Source: Zerene cesonia (taxonomy: Eukaryota > Arthropoda > Insecta > Lepidoptera > Pieridae). Taken from it: DNA of 64,000 bases. Location of the stretch: NCBI RefSeq assembly GCF_012273895.1, contig NC_052111.1, forward strand, positions 7,750,001-7,814,000, read 5' to 3'. The position numbers and the translations under genes are program-made. This document shows, piece after piece, positions 33,749-45,900 of the stretch. The notes beneath the pieces were generated by a model. The model had not been told where the DNA came from. It searched no databases and worked only from the letters and a program-made list of their open reading frames with translations. The first letter of the stretch is position 1, and each line of letters begins with the position of its first letter.

Positions 33749-34726
33749 TTAAGCCCCGATAAGATCATCTAAATCTTTATTATCGAGTTGTACGAGCTTC
33801 ATCGATTGCTCCCATAATTTCTTAACATTGCTTTCATTATAAGCCATTATATGAGCCTTAATTTGCCTGCAGTTAGCAAAATATTCACCAGTCACAGTAC
33901 CGGCGTCGTCGACTCCCATGTATATGGCTGTTTGAGCCCCTTCATACGGAGTCTTAGCGAAAAGTAGAATCAAACCAATTGCTATAAGACCAAGTAATTC
34001 ATTTCCGCTTTTGTAAATCCTTGTCGCTGCGAACCCTGGGTCAGCACAATTTATCACTACATTTTTGCCAACCAAGCGTCGTGCTAATTCACGTGCAAAC
34101 AGAACCAAACACAGCTTACTGTTAGCATAAATTGTTAGCTTTAGTCTGTAACCAGTTCTATTATAATCGTCCACATGTGAACTTGCAATTCTATGGGTGA
34201 GCGAGGACATATTTATTATCCTTGCGGGATCATTTTCTGTACCAGTTCGCCTCATTAATGGAAGGAGTAGAAGTGTCAACAGAAAATGCGCATAGTAATT
34301 AACCTGCAGTATAAAATTTATACCGTCCTCTGTCATAAAATCACCGGGGATCCCGACACCAGCGTTGTTCACCAAAATGTCCAGTCTAGCCTCCGTTTTC
34401 AGGATATCCTTAGCAAATTCCCTTACAGTCTTCAGGGATGATAAGTCTACGTATTTATATACCACATTCTGATTTCCAGACTTCTCTATTATTTCTTTTC
34501 TGGCGTTTATTCCTTCATCTTCGAAAGGGCAGGCAATAATAACCTTTGCACCTCGTATTGCGAAGTCTTGGGCTATAATTAAACCGAGCCCTGACGTCCC
34601 TCCAGTGACTAGGGCAGTTTTTCCATCGAGTCTTTTTTTCGATTTATACACTGCATTGTTAATTTTTTGATAGACACTTAAACACACTAAACCTAATAGC
34701 GCGCTAATTAATATTGTTTCGAACAT
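33749..34726 (-). CDS. Short-chain dehydrogenase/reductase, retinol dehydrogenase-like
   Basis: An uninterrupted 325-aa frame. Residues 1-19 are a hydrophobic N-terminal anchor, as in membrane-bound RDH11-14-type enzymes. The cofactor-binding motif TGGTSGLG is at 41-48, NNAG at 120-123, a catalytic Ser in INMSS at 174-175, and the YxxxK pair at Tyr200/Lys204 (YANSK). The family oxidises or reduces retinoids, steroids or fatty aldehydes with NAD(P), usually on ER or mitochondrial membranes. The substrate cannot be read from sequence. Where many relatives have an Arg after 'AC' at the end of the second beta strand, which favours NADP, this protein has Pro67 followed by acidic residues. The gene has no intron in its coding region and stands alone between repeat-rich flanks. 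Confidence 0.9.
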   Translation of the reverse strand: MFETILISALLGLVCLSVYQKINNAVYKSKKRLDGKTALVTGGTSGLGLIIAQDFAIRGAKVIIACPFEDEGINARKEIIEKSGNQNVVYKYVDLSSLKTVREFAKDILKTEARLDILVNNAGVGIPGDFMTEDGINFILQVNYYAHFLLTLLLLPLMRRTGTENDPARIINMSSLTHRIASSHVDDYNRTGYRLKLTIYANSKLCLVLFARELARRLVGKNVVINCADPGFAATRIYKSGNELLGLIAIGLILLFAKTPYEGAQTAIYMGVDDAGTVTGEYFANCRQIKAHIMAYNESNVKKLWEQSMKLVQLDNKDLDDLIGA

Positions 34727-35452
34727 TTTATCGTCGACAATTGTACGACCAGTATCGCGGACTAACCATCAACAAATGAATTTTCCATTTGCATGTTATT
34801 TTGATATTTTGTGTATACGTTTATTAAGAGCCATTAGAAAAACCGAGCGAATGAATAGATACTATGTATCCTAACTGCTAACCATTAAGAGTTATATTTT
34901 CTTTTTGTGTTTACTCTACTATGTCATATTTAATTTTTCCTCACTGATATAACAAATGCATGTTTATATTATGAATTAGTATATGTATGTTTATAATTTT
35001 ATGTTCTCGGAAATTTTTTGGTATTTTAAACACAATATCACAAATATGCAATATTTGCTAACAGTTATGAATGCGAAAATACTATGTCTGTCTGTCTCTT
35101 CCTCACGCCTAAGATATTAAACCAATTTGGATAGAGATAATTCGAGACTGGCGATAGGACATAGGAGTGTTTATACCGTAAATCAACCTTTACCTTTTAG
35201 TACGTGAGTAAAGCTGCTATATGCTTTATATGCTACCTTATTCTCTTACGTTTCACTTATATTTTATCTGGTTAGCGTTGCCTAGACGACGAAGGAAAAT
35301 AAGAAAAATAAGAATACTTGTTATATTTATGAAAATTTTAAATTTCAACTATGAAAAATTTATGAAATCGTATGTTTTAATTACAATATAAATTAATAAT
35401 GCGCTTTTAAAATTTTGTATTTTAGTTACCTACTTGTAAGTATTCACACTAA

Positions 35453-35581
35453 TCTATACTATTAATATAATATCATAAAGCTGAAGAATTTGTTTGTTTG
35501 AACGCGCTAATCAGCCCATTTATTGAGGAAGGCTTTAGGCTGTATATTTAAACCACGAGAGAAGCCGGGGCGGACGACTAG
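35453..35581 (+). repeat. Helitron-like element, internally deleted
   Basis: Starts TCTATACTATTAATATAATA after A and ends GCGGACGACTAG before T. It shares 'taaagctgaagaatttgtttgtttg' with the copy at 5386. Confidence 0.7.
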
Positions 35582-35763
35582 TTATGTATAAATCTGAATA
35601 CAATTAAAATATAAATAAAGTATTTCTGTTAATAATTTTTTAATTGTCCAAGGAAGTCATTGTTATTTGATAAATTCATTTTATAAAAAAATATATGTTT
35701 TTAAAGTAATTTAATAAAAAAAATGTAAATCATTTATAATTAGGTATTACATTATTTATTGGT

Positions 35764-35890
35764 ATCCCATATCCCATTAGAAGTGAGCAGCGCATTCGCA
35801 GAGGCCTCTAAGAATGTGCATGGATGGTGGTGGTCGCTTACCATCAGGCGGTCCACCAGCTCAACTGCCCGTTATGTCATAAAAAAGGAA
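35764..35890 (-). repeat. SINE-like fragment of the 'ggtaagcgatcacc' family
   Basis: Reverse orientation: 'gcgcattcgcagaggc' and 'tggtcgcttaccatcaggcggtccaccagctcaactgccc' match the copies at 17313 and 43253. Confidence 0.65.
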
Positions 35891-36056
35891 CCCGTTTATA
35901 ATAAAAAAATCTAGTAAACTGGACTCTGTGACTGGAAACGGATTAAAATCAGTAATTATAGGGTTTTCAAATAAAATAGAATAACTTAAACCAATTTTAC
36001 ACCTCTAAATACAATCTGTATGAATTCTCAATGCGTCCTAAGTACTTATTAACATA

Positions 36057-36245
36057 CTAGCTTGATTCCGGGGCTTCATTCGCGTTGTATGCGTATGGAA
36101 ATTGTGTTGAGCTAATCCAGACTGTATCAGCTATCTCCACGCATTTCATACGAATGCAATAAGCAGCTTTTACGATAATTTTTGATGTATAATATAAGTT
36201 GGATAGAACTAACTTTACACACACGACTTTACTCGCGTGCACAAA
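36057..36245 (-). repeat. Helitron-like element, decayed
   Basis: CTAG at 36057-36060 starts the minus-strand 3' end, followed by 'cttgattccggggcttcattcgcg'. The far end is approximate. Confidence 0.45.
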
Positions 36246-36891
36246 AGCGAAGCATAATCAAAAACATATAAATTAATAAGCAATATAGACAGACATTAAT
36301 GAGAAGACAGATGTTATCATCTTCGACAGTACATGAACTTTGGAATATATAATAAATAAGTTATTGTCATTTCAGTATTTATTGGTCAAACGCTAAGATG
36401 GGGCATTCACTCATTATCGTTATATTGCTGTTAGGTGTTTAATGACCGAACTGAGTTTTATAAATATAGCATAATAATACAGTATCTACAAAGCTTACCC
36501 CCGCAACTGTCACCTTCGTTATGTACTTTTCAGATATTTCTATAGAAATAAAAATAGAAATACTAATACATTTGAACAGTCAATTATTATTTTTTTATTA
36601 ATGAAACGACAGACAGCGGTGGACGTACCTTTTTACAGTAGGTACCGAACATGTCCTTAATGCTATGACTTGCCGTCATAACTCTTCATTGAACAGAAGT
36701 ATATATACAGGGTGTATTCGATAGTACTTCTATCTAATGACAATAATAACTTTAAAAAAAAAACGAGAAATATCCAAAAAAAATATACATTAAACACTCC
36801 CATACATTTTATTTCTTAGTAGGAACAAAGTTTCTTATATATTAAAAGCAATGTTCGAACTGACGAGATCATAGTTACCCTTTATCTATAA

Positions 36892-37089
36892 CTAGCTGCG
36901 CTCTACAGTTTCACCCACGTAAGTCCGTATCCTCTAGGAATATCGGGATAAAAGTTTGCCTATATGTTATTCCAGTTGTCCAGCTGGTCGTACCAAATTT
37001 CATTGCAATCGGTTCAGTAGTTTTTGTATGAAAGAGCAACAATCACACACACATCCTTACAAACTTTCGCATTTATAATATTAGTAGGA
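36892..37089 (-). repeat. Helitron-like element with intact borders
   Basis: Same subfamily as 12412-12600 and near-identical over most of its length. Minus-strand ends are TCCTACTAATATTATAAATG and GCGCAGCTAG, between A and T. Confidence 0.75.
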
Positions 37090-37669
37090 TAGGATTAGTA
37101 GGATTAGTAGGATAAACTTTATCATTTTATTCCCCGGTACAGTTGGTGTTGGTGTGGTCTAAAGCAAAACTCTCCGTTGTGTTTGATCACTGTCTTTTTA
37201 AAATTTGTAAAAATTATCTTTACACAAAAGTAACAAATTTGAAGCGACAAATGGTTCATAAAATAACTTAATTTTATGGTACAACAGATGGCGTTCCATA
37301 GGAAGATATCCTTGAACCTAATAGTGGTGGCAACCAAGTGAAAACTTTTTTAAAAGAGCTGATAAAGAAAAATAGATTAATACACAAGATTGAATAAATA
37401 TAAGTTATACATAGCTTAATAGGTAAAAATTAAATTTTATCCACGTTCTCTTAAATATAATAACATTAAATTTAAATTTAAAAAGAACCCGAACCCCTAT
37501 TGTGTTGTCGCCCAAAATGAATTTGAATTTAAACATATAGACATAGATTTATACACTACTGGTATAGTAGTATAGTATTTTACTTGTCGATATCCATATT
37601 GAGGTAGTCATCAAATCGAAAACATCGATAGTTGAAATGATATATACTTAGATAAGATACTTAGATATG

Positions 37670-37972
37670 CAGTGGTGGCTCAGTGGTGAGAACCTCGGAC
37701 TTCAAAATCGATAAGTCGGGGTTCGAGACCGGGCGGGCGTGCAGGAAATAAATTGATTTTTCAATTTATCTGCGCATGTGGATAACATCACCACTGCTTA
37801 AACGGTGAAGGAAAACATCGTGAGGAAACCGGCATGTCCAAGAATTAAAAGTTCGACGACATGTGACATCTGCCAACCCGCACTTGGCCAGCGTGGTGGA
37901 TTATGGCCTGAACCCACATAGGAGGCCTGTGTCCCAGCAGTGGGAACATATATAGGTTGATGATGATATTCA
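37670..37972 (+). repeat. tRNA-derived SINE, second copy
   Basis: It starts GCAGTGGTGGCTCAGTGGTG, has GGTTCGAGACC and the shared body, and ends GTTGATGATGATA. The copy at 24692 aligns along its whole length. Confidence 0.85.
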
Positions 37973-38154
37973 GAAATAACCTTCAAAGCGGATAGCTTCC
38001 GTGTCGAAATTTTTTATTAAATGTAATAAATTATAAGTTTATAACCTATGTAATAAATTTAATATATAATTAGCATAAATATTTGAGTTTTAAACTAACG
38101 GATCGATCGAAATATTAGTTATGGCAATTAATGGTGGATTGTAAATATAGCTTA

Positions 38155-38364
38155 CTAGCTGCGCCCCGCGGTTTCACACGGGTAAGTCTGTATCCTGTAG
38201 GGATATCGGGATAAAGAGTTGTCTATGTGTTATTCCAGTTATCAAGCTATCTACGTACCAAATTTCAATGCAATCGGTTCAGTAGTTTTTGCGTGAATTA
38301 GTAACAAACATTCATACACATACATACATCCTCATAAACATTCGCATTTATAATATTAGTAGGA
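38155..38364 (-). repeat. Helitron-like element with intact borders
   Basis: Same subfamily as 12412 and 36892. Minus-strand 3' end GGGGCGCAGCTAG before T. The 5' end TCCTACTAATATTATAAATG follows A. Confidence 0.75.
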
Positions 38365-39402
38365 TAGGATAGGATAATATGGTAGGATTAATTTTGTCTA
38401 TTAAAAAATCTTATGAAAGACACATATAAGGACTGGAGACACACAAACCTAATGGAAAACACATGTGACTTCTCCTGTGTTGCTGGCAGTGTATAATAAA
38501 GGATAAAACTTAGTTTGCTTCCTTTATTATTCCTTGGTGGGTAGATCAAAGTGTGAACAGGTTACGCCGAAGTATGGTGAATTCTCTAGAAACATTTATT
38601 TGTGAACTTCAGTGTTATCCTTCGTTTCATCAGAGACCATTCTGTTCAGACACAAGGGCAGAGGAGCAACTCATGACCATGTTTAAACTTTGGGCGATTT
38701 GTTAAATTGAGTTCATACCTCATTGTGGACTTCTTTTAAGGCAAGTCTACATAGCACACTGTTGATTGTTCTGTCACAAAAAAAATATCTTTAGTTAACA
38801 ATGTCAATGTCAGTTGTCATATTTCGAGGTATAAATATTTACATTTTGCATTGGGAATTGCCTGAAAGCCGAAATATGAATTAAATTAAATACATTGGTA
38901 TAAAACACCTAAGATGTCCACTCAACATTTCAAAAACTTTCGTATAAAATGTGTGCAACCGTATAAAATTTAATAGTGCACTGTTTAAAAATACCTTACC
39001 GACCATCATCGGTCGTAATATTGCGTTTTGTAAACTTCTTTATAAAAACAACTGTTATTCGCGTAGGGTTGAATTTGAAAAACTATATGCTTACAGTTAT
39101 TATTTTATATATAAACCGAAACTATAACTACGTAGGTATTATCGGTGAGTGTTTAGAACTTTGGGAAACTTTTGAATGAGTGTGCATCTTCGATTTTCTA
39201 TATCAATGATATAAATAAAATATAATAGTTTAAAAAAACTAAAAAACACGCTTTGACAAAAATCATATTTTGCAAATTGAAAACTGGATTAATTTTATCA
39301 AATTAGTGTATTGTCATCGGTCCTCAATAAATCTACAAAGTTTGAACGAAATCTGGCCGTTTAAAGTGGGTCAAAATCGCGCCCAAAGAAGTCGGTTACA
39401 AA

Positions 39403-39427
39403 CAAACAAACAAACAAACAAACAAAC
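39403..39427 (+). repeat. (AAAC)n microsatellite
   Basis: About six perfect AAAC units. Confidence 0.9.
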
Positions 39428-39535
39428 ATACAGGTGAAGCTAATAAAAAGCGTGTAATAGGTCTTATTTAGAATATAAAATATGGAATTAACAGTCTTAT
39501 TTTGTGTATGGTACCCATTATCACAGTGATATAAA

Positions 39536-41619
39536 ATGACTGAAAGTGAGAACGTTTGTCGAGCATGTCTAGAATCTGTAGGACCATATTATTATGTCCT
39601 ATTCGAAAATGTCTCTGCATATATGTTTTGGTTCTGTACACAAATTCAGGTATTTCATTGACCTATTTCAGTAATTCCAGTTACATATTTATTTGATTGG
39701 CAATTTATAAATTATAAATATTGTATATATAAAGCAATATTATTTTTTAGATTGCCGAACATGAATCATTGCCAAAAGCGCTGTGTACGAAATGTTATGA
39801 ATTATTATCTAAGTTTGCAGCGTTTAAACAAAAGTGCATTGACTCCCAGAATTCTTTGCTCAATGTCAAAAATGTTAAGTCAGAAGCTGATTGTACTGGA
39901 ACACCAAAAGACACTATAAATGAGCAGACAAACCTTGAAGAACACATAATTTTCAAGAAAGAAAATCAATTTGATGAGAAGCTGAAAAACGACACATTCA
40001 AATATGAATGTAATATAAACACTCAGATTATGCTATTTCTTGGTTTTAATTGACAACAAAATTGTATTGAATTAATTTGATTTAAATAATGAAGAAAGAA
40101 AGTATAATATTTAAATATATATTTCATTAGCAAAATAAGTTACAAAAATCTTTTTAAATTTCAGATGAAAACTTTGCAAGTGATGATGATGATGAACAAT
40201 TAGATGTAAATATTTGCAAACAGCAAAATAATGATAGGTAAAATAAATAAATATTTCAATTTATTGTTTACTTCTTGTTATTGTTTAATTTAAAGATACA
40301 TATTCTTGTAGATTGAAGATACCTGAGAAAATATATACATATCATTGTGAACTATGTGATAAAAGATTCATCAGAAACAAGAGGTATGAAAATCATAAAA
40401 GGACACATGAAAGTGTGAGTTATTTGTATTAGTAGTTATTTAATATTTATTTATATAAATAATTATTTAAGATTTTAAGTGTGTACATAAATTATGATCG
40501 GATTTGTTATGCATAAAGACCAAAATAATCTAATGAAAATCCCTCTAACAATGTGATAAAATTATTTCGAATGTATGAGAATGCTGTCACATGCATTAAT
40601 TAATATTGTTTATTTCTTAATGGATTCTACAATCATGAATTCATTTGTCATACCCACACATAATGTGAAAGAGTATTGATAGCTGACAAATGTGATTATT
40701 TTAGGAAGGCTTATCATGCATGTCATGTGACAAGACGTTTAAAACAAAGCGAGGGTTGAGAGAGCACCAAAAGAATGTTCATTCACCATGGAGTTTCAAT
40801 GAAACAAAATGCAGGTTGTGCGGCAAAGTGTTTAAGAGTAGGAACTCATTGAAGCAACATGAAATAAGGCATGGCGAAAGGAAGCTGTATATATGTGATG
40901 TTTGTGGAAAAAAGTGTTTGTCCAAATCTTATTTAAAGGTATGTCTATTGTAACTAAGAGGAATTTGTTATTTGATTCTATCATAACTTTTTAAGGATCT
41001 ATAATAAAAGAGATTGATTATAATTTCTTAGCTTATTAGAGAGAAGTAATGAAAGTATTATATGGGAATATTTATATTGTTTGTTAAAATATATTCTCTA
41101 TCTATAGTAGTAAATTTGTTTTTGAAATCTCAGGTGTTCATGCACTTACAGATCCATCTCGAGACGCACAACGAGAAGAAAGAGCGCAACTACGGCTGTG
41201 ATATATGCAACAAGAAGTTCTTTTCGAAGATGTACTTAAATACCCATATCCACCGAGCTCACACAGGACGCCAGTACACATGCCAGCTGTGCAACATCAC
41301 ATACAAATACAAAGACAACTTAGTGAAACACCTCCTCACACACGAGGGCAAGAAGTTGTTCAAGTGTGATTATTGCAACAAGTCGTTTTCAACCCGCAAA
41401 TACTGTGTCGAACATCAGCGTGCGCATTCCGGTGAACGGCCTTTCAGTTGTCTGTACTGTCCGAAAAAGTTCATGAACAAGAGGCATCTGAGTGATCACC
41501 ACAAGATACACACTGGGGAGAGGAAACATAAGTGCGCTGTTTGCGAGCAAAGCTTTACACAGAGAGGGACTATGATGCGACACATGAAAATTCATAATAA
41601 AGCCCCTTTGGCTTGTTGA
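39536..41619 (+). CDS. ZAD-C2H2 zinc-finger protein ZNF1, nine fingers
   Basis: Exons: 39536-39649, 39751-40009, 40165-40237, 40312-40414, 40705-40938, 41152-41619. They sum to 1251 nt, or 416 aa, with all phases consistent. The N-terminus holds a ZAD-type zinc domain, CRAC near residue 8 and CTKC near residue 51, on two exons. ZAD domains dimerise and are an insect speciality. After an acidic linker follow nine C2H2 fingers in a row, for example CELCDKRFIRNKRYENHKRT and CRLCGKVFKSRNSLKQHEIR. The last ones are joined by TGER/SGERP linkers. It is a predicted DNA-binding nuclear regulator with unknown target. The last acceptor was chosen at 41152 because it restores CDVC...YLKIHLETH. An upstream in-frame AG at 41133 would add six residues inside that finger. 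It is convergent with ZNF2 and shares intron positions with it. Confidence 0.93.
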
Positions 41620-42949
41620 CAAACTACAAACATGGAGGGTATATATATATGCTATTATTATATTCAAATTCAAATTATATTTATTTGCAAGAATGTAGTT
41701 ACAAATTATAGATCTTATTACAATATTCTGCGGCTAATACATTCTACCCAAAGTTTGGGTGTGCAAATAATATATATTTACTACAATAAAAAATGCTTTT
41801 GTTAAAATAAAACAAAGTTGTATATAATATTAATTTATTATCACTAATGGACATTTAATACTCAACGCATTATCAAATTTAGTTTGTTTTTCCCAAAAAT
41901 ATTTACTTCCTGTAATTATCTATTGTTAAAAGATTTAAATACATAATATTTTTATTTACAGACGAATATAATAAACTATAGTATTTTTATAATTAAATAA
42001 AATCGATATTTATAACAATGTACAAATTCACATGTTTTATGTACTTCCACACAGTTCCCACAGTTTATGTATTAAGCATGTATTTACAATATTTACATAA
42101 TTATTATTAATAACTGGCTTAATGAAATATTACACATTTATATCACAAAAAATATTAAAAAGTAAGAACCATTAGATAATAACTATAAGACTAAACATCA
42201 CAAATACTGGAACAAGATCTTATATGATAAGATATTATGTGAATAAAATTTTGTCATCCTGTGACCTGGTTTTATTTCCCTTAAATTTCCCATAAATTGT
42301 TTTCACATGCAGCACCAAATGGTTTGATAGTATAGGCCCGGGTTAAGAGTGACTCAATGAATGAAGATAAATTATTATTAATACATAGGTTTGAAAAAAA
42401 TATGTATAGAAAATGTCTCCCTTATTGCTATATCATTACAATGGAAATACAGTTTACAGAAAATTTTCCATAAACATTCACAAAAAATTCTCATTGACTA
42501 TAAGAAGAACATAAAATAATAACTTACTCATTCAATTTTACATAACTTGTACAAGGCTCCATCTTCAAGTTTTACTGACAACGATTTTCTTATTTCATTG
42601 ATATAAAGTCATTCCATCAAACCAAACCATAGATAAGATAGATATGCAAAGATCACTAGAAAACTTCTGTATTTCATGTCACAACTACAGCTGTTGTACG
42701 AGACATTTGAAAACACTCAGCCGTTTATATGGAATTTTAAAGAACCTCGAGGATGTGTTTTAAGAACTGGGCACTGTCAGAAAACACTCCTCAAAACATC
42801 AGTGTCAATAATGTTTCATTTAAACAAACAGGCACTATCACAAATATCCCAATGTCTATGGTGCTTTACTCCAATGGCAGAGTATAATCTGAGGCCCTAA
42901 CAGTCAATGATTCCCATCCCTCTTGAGGGCCTCATTCCCATTCACACTA
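41620..42949. other. Convergent intergenic between ZNF1 and ZNF2
   Basis: AT-rich 3' flanks of two genes that point at each other. No repeat with clear borders and no further exon is seen. The plus-strand frame at 42676-42900 shows no codon bias or homology that I recognise. Confidence 0.55.
41785..41790 (+). terminator. Candidate ZNF1 polyadenylation signal
   Basis: AATAAA about 165 bases after the stop codon. Another AATAAA follows near 41806. Confidence 0.5.
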
Positions 42950-45900
42950 TCACACATCTGGATGCCACTGGTGGTGCGCGTACGCTAGAGGCGGCGTGTC
43001 CATCTGGGGCCCAGGGCCTCTGACGAGTAGCCCATGTGTCTCATCCCTACCAGGGCCCCGTACGATCAGCCCGTGCGTCTCCTCCCTGCCGTGGCCCTTT
43101 TTAAATACAAAACATTGATTACAACCCAACTTAGCATACACAGAATGAAGTAACCCAAAAAAAACTGATGCAGAGTGGACTGTGACGGAAATTAAATCTT
43201 AAATCTGTTAGTCATTTTATAAAATAAACGAGCCAGGGAATTTTTTTTTTTATGTCAGCGGGCAACTGAGCTGGTGGTTCGCCTGATGGTAAGCGATCAC
43301 CACTGCCCATAAACATTCGCAAAGGTAGTACGCTCTACCTCTGCGAATGCGCTGACCGCTTTTATGGGGTAAGGGAAAAGGANNNNNNNNNNNNNNNNNN
43401 NNNNNNNNNNNNNNNNNNNNNNNNNNNNNNNNNNNNNNNNNNNNNNNNNNNNNNNNNNNNNNNNNNNNNNNNNNNNNNNNNNNNNNNNNNNNNNNNNNNN
43501 NNNNNNNNNNNNNNNNNNNNNNNNNNNNNNNNNNNNNNNNNNNNNNNNNNNNNNNNNNNNNNNNNNNNNNNNNNNNNNNNNNNNNNNNNNNNNNNNNNNN
43601 NNNNNNNNNNNNNNNNNNNNNNNNNNNNNNNNNNNNNNNNNNNNNNNNNNNNNNNNNNNNNNNNNNNNNNNNNNNNNNNNNNNNNNNNNNNNNNNNNNNN
43701 NNNNNNNNNNNNNNNNNNNNNNNNNNNNNNNNNNNNNNNNNNNNNNNNNNNNNNNNNNNNNNNNNNNNNNNNNNNNNNNNNNNNNNNNNNNNNNNNNNNN
43801 NNNNNNNNNNNNNNNNNNNNNNNNNNNNNNNNNNNNNNNNNNNNNNNNNNNNNNNNNNNNNNNNNNNNNNNNNNNNNNNNNNNNNNNNNNNNNNNNNNNN
43901 NNNNNNNNNNNNNNNNNNNNNNNNNNNNNNNNNNNNNNNNNNNNNNNNNNNNNNNNNNNNNNNNNNNNNNNNNNNNNNNNNNNNNNNNNNNNNNNNNNNN
44001 NNNNNNNNNNNNNNNNNNNNNNNNNNNNNNNNNNNNNNNNNNNNNNNNNNNNNNNNNNNNNNNNNNNNNNNNNNNNNNNNNNNNNNNNNNNNNNNNNNNN
44101 NNNNNNNNNNNNNNNNNNNNNNNNNNNNNNNNNNNNNNNNNNNNNNNNNNNNNNNNNNNNNNNNNNNNNNNNNNNNNNNNNNNNNNNNNNNNNNNNNNNN
44201 NNNNNNNNNNNNNNNNNNNNNNNNNNNNNNNNNNNNNNNNNNNNNNNNNNNNNNNNNNNNNNNNNNNNNNNNNNNNNNNNNNNNNNNNNNNNNNNNNNNN
44301 NNNNNNNNNNNNNNNNNNNNNNNNNNNNNNNNNNNNNNNNNNNNNNNNNNNNNNNNNNNNNNNNNNNNNNNNNNNNNNNNNNACATGGGGGGGAGGGGTC
44401 TGGCTGAGTGTGACAAGATGTGATAAGGGAGGACGGGGGTCTAAGACATCGTGACGTCCGCCGTTAATTATTTTTCGAATTGCGCTAGCTCCGATCCGTC
44501 ACAACTAGTTTCTTTGTTTTTTCCAATATCCATTAGCAGCAGCAGACTTTTCAAAGTGACCTATGTAAAGTCTAAATCTACAACTAACGGGAGACCAGTC
44601 AACAAACTGAATAAATTAACGAACTAAATATATATTTTTAATTCCCAGAATTTGTGTACTATCATTTAGAATTTATCATACTCAGCTTGGCACAGAAAGT
44701 ACTATGACACAACGTGACAATAGGGGAGAGGGGTCAAAAAAAGCTGATTTTAGCGTGACGTATTTTATGAACGGAAATTAGATATAGAAATTTTAAGCAA
44801 CAACAGGTTTCATTGGCTCTATAGTCTATACAGATAATATGTGAGAGAATTAAAATATTTAATCCCCTTTGTATAAGGTAGTCGAGCACGCTCTGGCATG
44901 AATTGGGCCAGAAGTAGCATTTTGCTGTGTTTCGTCCTTCGAGTGGGGGAGCCGGAGGCCCATATCCTTTTCCTTACCCTTCCCAGTCCATTCCTTTATT
45001 CCTCTCGCCAATCCTTTCTTAATCCCTTCCCAATTTAAAGTCGCAATCCATTTATAGTGGCGTACGATCTACAACGGACCTTATGCCTCTCCAAATGTTC
45101 ATGGGCGGTGTTAGCGCTTACCATCACGCGTCCCACCAGCTCCATTGCCGACTGAGACATAAAAAAAATCTCGCGATCCTAATCAGAATAAACTCATGAA
45201 ATTATTGTATGGTCACCAATATCAAAAAAGCGTTTTTAATAGATTTAATTTAAATAGATTTATGTCAATAAAATTTAGCTAATTAGCAATATGTATATAA
45301 AAAAGGGTAAATTTAAATTTAATCAGGAAAATTTATTATCATTAGTATAATTAGCTAAATTATGCATGATGTGCTCAGTAATTTAGGAATTCACACCGCA
45401 ATGTAATAATTTTTCTTTACGTTTTCAGTTCTATTTGTGTGAATAATATGTTGCATGTCATGATTGCACTTTATATGATATGTGTGAAAGTGGGCCTAAA
45501 GGAGTCGCTTACATACAAACACACAGATCATGCTAAGAGCATGTCAAATATCAATAGATAAACAGCGTGTGCAGTGCGCAGTGTGCAGGTGTGCATACCT
45601 TGGTCGCTGACGAATTCGAACAAGCACCCGTGTAGCCCCTTCACTTATGTGGCTTCACGAAACATAGTGGGGTTTTAGTCGGTAGGAATCCGACATAACC
45701 CACGACCTCTTCCCCGGGGGTCTGGGCCGTATCTATGTCAGATTTCCCCACTAAAAAAAAAAGAAAAGAAAAAAGGTGTGCATACCTTCATGTGCCGATT
45801 GAGCGCGCACTTCTGTATGAAGGCCTGGCTGCACAGCTGGCACTTGTGCGGCTTCTCGCCCGTGTGTATCATGCGGTGGTTGCGCAGGTCCTTGCGCGCC

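Larger units (their letters stand above)
34727..39535. other. Intergenic between the SDR gene and ZNF1
   Basis: About 4.8 kb of AT-rich DNA dominated by repeats. It holds Helitron-like elements at 35453-35581, about 36057-36245, 36892-37089 and 38155-38364, a weaker remnant near 35080-35225, a SINE-like fragment at 35764-35890, a tRNA-derived SINE at 37670-37972 and an (AAAC)n run at 39403-39427. No convincing exon is seen on either strand. Confidence 0.6.
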
